Shown here one piece after another: positions 5,124-6,921 of a DNA stretch of 6,921 bases. The DNA is from Bacillota bacterium. Lineage in GTDB: Bacteria; Bacillota; Clostridia; Oscillospirales; Acutalibacteraceae. A model generated the notes under the pieces. That model saw nothing but the letters and a program-made list of their open reading frames with translations. It was not told the DNA's origin and did no database searches. Made by a program: the position numbers and the translations under genes. The DNA lies in contig WQTL01000393.1 in the NCBI GenBank assembly GCA_009786275.1, forward strand, positions 1-6,921. Direction: 5' to 3'. The stretch's first letter is position 1. Every line of letters starts with the position of its first letter.

Positions 5124-5760
5124 GCCGTTTCCCCCTTCGGATCATAATCAGCCACGCCAGGCCAAGCAGGCTGCCGCCCATGAGGGCCAGCCAGAGCCCC
5201 GGCCGGCTGTCGTCCTCGGTCCGGGGCGCGCTGCCGCCATGGGGCAAGCCGGAGCCCGGCGGATAGGGTTCGTCGGTGTTGTGGCCGGGCATGTAGATGT
5301 TGGTCAGGTTGTAGCCGTCCACCATCTTCACATAGTCCTCAAAGCGCGCCTCGTTCACGGTGTAGGCGATCTCCTTGCCGCCGCTGTATTTCGGCAGCCT
5401 GAAGGACCAGGCCCAGTGGTCGGACGCGGCGACCAGGCGCTGCAGCACGACGGCGCCGTCCGCTTTGACGATGATCGTGATGGAATCCGGGCGCTTGGCC
5501 ATCGGGTTATCGCCGTGGTGCCATGTCTTTTTGCCGCTGACGACGACCTGTTCCTTGCCCGGGGGCGCAATTGCCGTCGTCCCGGCCGTCGTCCCGGTTG
5601 TGGGTTCCGTTTCGTCCTCCTTGGTGTCGTCCCAGTCCACAGCCGCGACCCAGCTGTCGTCGGGCGTCACGGGGGCGGCGTATGTGCCGCCGGCCGGCAG
5701 GGCCGCCGCGAGGGCAACCGCGCACAGGCCGATGAGCAGGCGCTTGATTGTTATGTTCAT
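5104..5760 (-). CDS. Cna-B domain cell-wall-anchored surface protein with atypical sorting signal
   Basis: A 218-residue secreted protein. The signal peptide spans about 1-29 (KR then a hydrophobic stretch ending TYA/AP). An acidic Thr/Pro-rich linker (about 32-70) precedes a single Cna-B domain (about 71-156): VSGKKTWHHGD, RPDSITIIVKADG, WAWSFRLPKYSGGKEIAYTVNEARFEDY, YNLTNIY. K77 or K78, E137 and N154 sit where Cna-B domains form an internal Lys-Asn isopeptide bond. The C-terminus has a sortase-signal layout: APRTEDD (178-184), a hydrophobic helix (about 188-207) and the basic tail RRGKRR. The motif position aligns with LPxTGD but reads APRTED. The ATG at 5760 forms an ATGA overlap with the upstream gene and has AAAGGG 8 bases before it. 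A longer in-frame opening to 5871 lacks a signal peptide and was not used. It may be a minor pilin or simple wall-linked adhesin; the ligand is unknown. Confidence 0.88.
   Translation of the reverse strand: MNITIKRLLIGLCAVALAAALPAGGTYAAPVTPDDSWVAAVDWDDTKEDETEPTTGTTAGTTAIAPPGKEQVVVSGKKTWHHGDNPMAKRPDSITIIVKADGAVVLQRLVAASDHWAWSFRLPKYSGGKEIAYTVNEARFEDYVKMVDGYNLTNIYMPGHNTDEPYPPGSGLPHGGSAPRTEDDSRPGLWLALMGGSLLGLAWLIMIRRGKRREENRS
5573..5596. repeat. Two perfect 12-bp tandem copies in the surface-protein linker
   Basis: The unit GCCGTCGTCCCG occurs twice without change at 5573-5584 and 5585-5596. A degraded third unit may follow. On the minus strand it encodes GTTA-type residues in the Thr-rich linker of the Cna-B protein. 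Being a multiple of three, copy changes would lengthen or shorten the linker without a frameshift. Confidence 0.8.
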
Positions 5761-6446
5761 ACTTTTCGCCCTTTGGATGGTTTCTTCCCGAACGCGCCCA
5801 TGAGCAGGATAAACAGCAGGACGAGCCCCGCAGTGAAGCCCAGCGTGATGAGCAGGTGCCCGTGCAGCCATTCCAGCCAGGCGCCGACTTTCGGGATATG
5901 GAATTTCACCGCCCCAATCACATTGGCGGCCCCCACGATCTCAAAGTCGGGCGTGTCGTTGTCCACGCCCTGGGTTTCGAACCCTCTTTCGCCCGTCCCC
6001 TCAAAATCCTCGACGATGCCGATCACCCGGTGCGTCACCGGGGTTTCCGGGTCCCTCATGAAGGTGATGTCGTCGGTGATCCGGATGGCGCCCGGGTCCA
6101 CCTTTTTCAGGACCACCAGAGAGCCCTGCGGAATCTCCGACTGCATCGACCAGGTGAGGACGTTCATGAAGGAATAGCCGAGGATGGGCTTCTTGTCGCC
6201 CTGCGAAAGCAGGAACGCGCCGCCCACCAGGCACAGCAGCACCCCGTAAAAAAGGCAGGCGGACAGGATGCCCCATATTTTTTTCCGCATCTGCTTTTTT
6301 GCGGGCGGCGCATCCAGATAGCCCTGCCAGCCGTCCGCGGCTTGCGGGCAAACCCGCTCCACAAGCGCGAGCAGCTCGTCAAGCAGCGTTTCGTCGTTTG
6401 GAATTTCGTCACGCAAAAGCGCAAGCGGCGTGTCCTTAACTTCCAT
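5757..6446 (-). CDS. SipW-like (ER-type) signal peptidase I
   Basis: A 229-residue membrane serine protease that removes signal peptides outside the membrane. An acidic cytoplasmic region of about 55 residues precedes a first membrane segment (about 57-80). The catalytic domain carries LTWSMQSEIPQGSLVV with nucleophile S100 (97-112) and DPETPVTHRVIGI with H139, the Ser-His arrangement of SipW/archaeal/ER-type enzymes rather than the Ser-Lys of LepB. The later box reads FETQGVDNDTPD, where TKGDAN is common, so the usual Asp is offset by one residue. A second membrane segment (about 196-218) and a basic tail end the protein. The ATG at 6446 has AAGGA 9 bases upstream (6460-6456). It leads the operon and is joined to the Cna-B gene by an ATGA overlap, so that protein is its likely substrate. 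The long soluble N-terminus is unusual compared with Bacillus SipW. Confidence 0.88.
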   Translation of the reverse strand: MEVKDTPLALLRDEIPNDETLLDELLALVERVCPQAADGWQGYLDAPPAKKQMRKKIWGILSACLFYGVLLCLVGGAFLLSQGDKKPILGYSFMNVLTWSMQSEIPQGSLVVLKKVDPGAIRITDDITFMRDPETPVTHRVIGIVEDFEGTGERGFETQGVDNDTPDFEIVGAANVIGAVKFHIPKVGAWLEWLHGHLLITLGFTAGLVLLFILLMGAFGKKPSKGRKV

Positions 6447-6500
6447 TGTTATACGTCCTTTTTTTCACGTCCCGCAAACCGCAGCCTCTTAGTCAACTAT

Positions 6501-6529
6501 ATTGTATAACAGAAAGCCCGGATCGTCAA
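6501..6529 (-). promoter_or_regulatory. Promoter of the signal peptidase-CnaB-sortase operon
   Basis: On the minus strand TTGACG (6529-6524), a 17-bp spacer and TACAAT (6506-6501), five of six matches in each sigma-A box. Transcription would start near 6494, leaving a leader of about 48 bases before the ATG at 6446. Confidence 0.8.
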
Positions 6530-6636
6530 GCTCTAAAACGAGGCAAGCAGCTTGGCGCGCCAGGCAAAATCGGGGATATTGCAGTTCCTGAGAAGGAAAG
6601 CCCGCGCCGCAGGGAAAACTTACTATGCCCCTGCCA

Positions 6637-6921
6637 CTATATGGGCCGCCGGACGGCCGCCGCAACCTGCAGCAGGTAGCGCTCCGAATCGGTGACGCTG
6701 GCGGCGTCGAGCAGGTAAACCGCGTAGGCCGGGCCGCAAAACTCCAGGCGGTCGCGTTCCGCCTGCGCCTGCATGCGCCGGGGCAAAGAGTTCGCCTGGC
6801 CGTAATAGCAGGACACCGTTCCCACCAGGTATTCGCCCGCCGGGCGGACATCGGGCCCCTGCGGGTCGCAGGACATCACCTGCGCCGGCTGATTCGGTTT
6901 CTCCAGCAGCCCGCCGAAATC
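6637..6921 (-). CDS. GyrI-like effector-binding domain protein, C-terminal part, 5' end outside window
   Basis: The frame is open to the right edge and ends at a TAG at 6639-6637, so about 94 residues are visible; the in-frame GTG/ATG near 6879-6874 are probably internal. The pattern EYLVGTVSCYYGQANSLPRRM, then LEFCGPAYAVYLLDAASVTDSERYLLQVAAAV resembles the second half of GyrI-like small-molecule-binding domains. These often form the C-terminal sensor of MerR- or AraC-type regulators that bind hydrophobic or drug-like ligands, and they also occur alone. No DNA-binding part is in view, so regulator versus stand-alone sensor is open. It is transcribed toward the surface-protein cassette, and no convincing terminator lies in the 190-base gap, so some read-through into that operon is possible. 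Confidence 0.65.
   Translation of the reverse strand, partial: DFGGLLEKPNQPAQVMSCDPQGPDVRPAGEYLVGTVSCYYGQANSLPRRMQAQAERDRLEFCGPAYAVYLLDAASVTDSERYLLQVAAAVRRPI

Noticed and set aside
3819..5147. Plus-strand open frame of 442 residues across the SEDS and sortase genes
   Set aside because: It overlaps two well-supported genes, one in the same direction in another frame and one antisense, and its Arg/Gly/His-rich translation is typical of GC-rich shadow frames.
5230..5247. LPHGG (residues 172-176 of the Cna-B protein) as the sorting motif
   Set aside because: It lacks Thr at the fourth position and lies farther from the membrane helix; APRTEDD aligns better with the standard LPxTGDDS layout.
5239..6509. 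Long plus-strand open frames opposite the Cna-B and signal peptidase genes
   Set aside because: Both are antisense to genes with clear domain motifs; their translations show no family pattern and arise from high GC at third positions.
6609..6634. GCAGGG/CCCTGC hairpin overlapping the end of the GyrI-like gene as a terminator
   Set aside because: Six pairs around a 14-base loop and no T-run on the minus strand; it is not convincing.

Overview
The window looks like chromosomal DNA of a GC-rich member of the Firmicutes, most likely class Clostridia. The basis is a DUF4368-type large serine recombinase tail, a class B sortase with a Cna-B surface protein and a SipW-like signal peptidase, strong AGGAGG ribosome sites, consensus sigma-A promoters and the tsaE-tsaB gene order. 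Species cannot be read from the sequence.

Positions 1-674 (plus strand) are a mobile-element remnant or edge. They hold the C-terminal end of a large serine recombinase, running in from the left edge, followed by a small resolvase-like protein whose catalytic serine position is alanine. Positions 689-843 (minus) are a complete tRNA-Thr(UGU) unit with a perfect consensus promoter, the tRNA with encoded CCA, and an intrinsic terminator. The tRNA has an apparent G-G mismatch in its T-stem.

Positions 873-2897 (minus) form an operon of tsaE, tsaB and an Mrr-type restriction endonuclease, each overlapping the next. TsaE and TsaB belong to the machinery that makes t6A37 on tRNAs decoding ANN codons. 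The Mrr gene has lower GC by eye than tsaE/tsaB and sits where rimI/tsaD are often found, joined to tsaB by an ATGA overlap. The tRNA-Thr(UGU) just downstream on the same strand has U36 and A37, so it is itself an expected t6A substrate.

Positions 2898-3138 hold two back-to-back sigma-A promoters and a large near-perfect palindrome (28-bp arms, 27/28 paired) lying in the predicted 5' leader of tsaE. Positions 3139-4374 (plus) encode a SEDS peptidoglycan glycosyltransferase (RodA/FtsW/SpoVE family), followed by a probable bidirectional terminator.

Positions 4419-6529 (minus) form a tightly packed three-gene surface-protein cassette: SipW-like signal peptidase, single-domain Cna-B wall protein, class B sortase. 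It has its own consensus promoter and overlapping genes. The wall protein has a sorting signal reading APRTED where LPxTGD would be expected, so exporter-protease, substrate and anchoring enzyme appear to be a dedicated set. At the right edge (6637-6921, minus) lies the C-terminal part of a GyrI-like effector-binding protein.

Nothing here is a clearly unprecedented system. The best candidates for a second look are the sortase cassette with its altered sorting motif, the Mrr gene coupled to t6A genes, the leader palindrome, and the serine-less recombinase-like protein.
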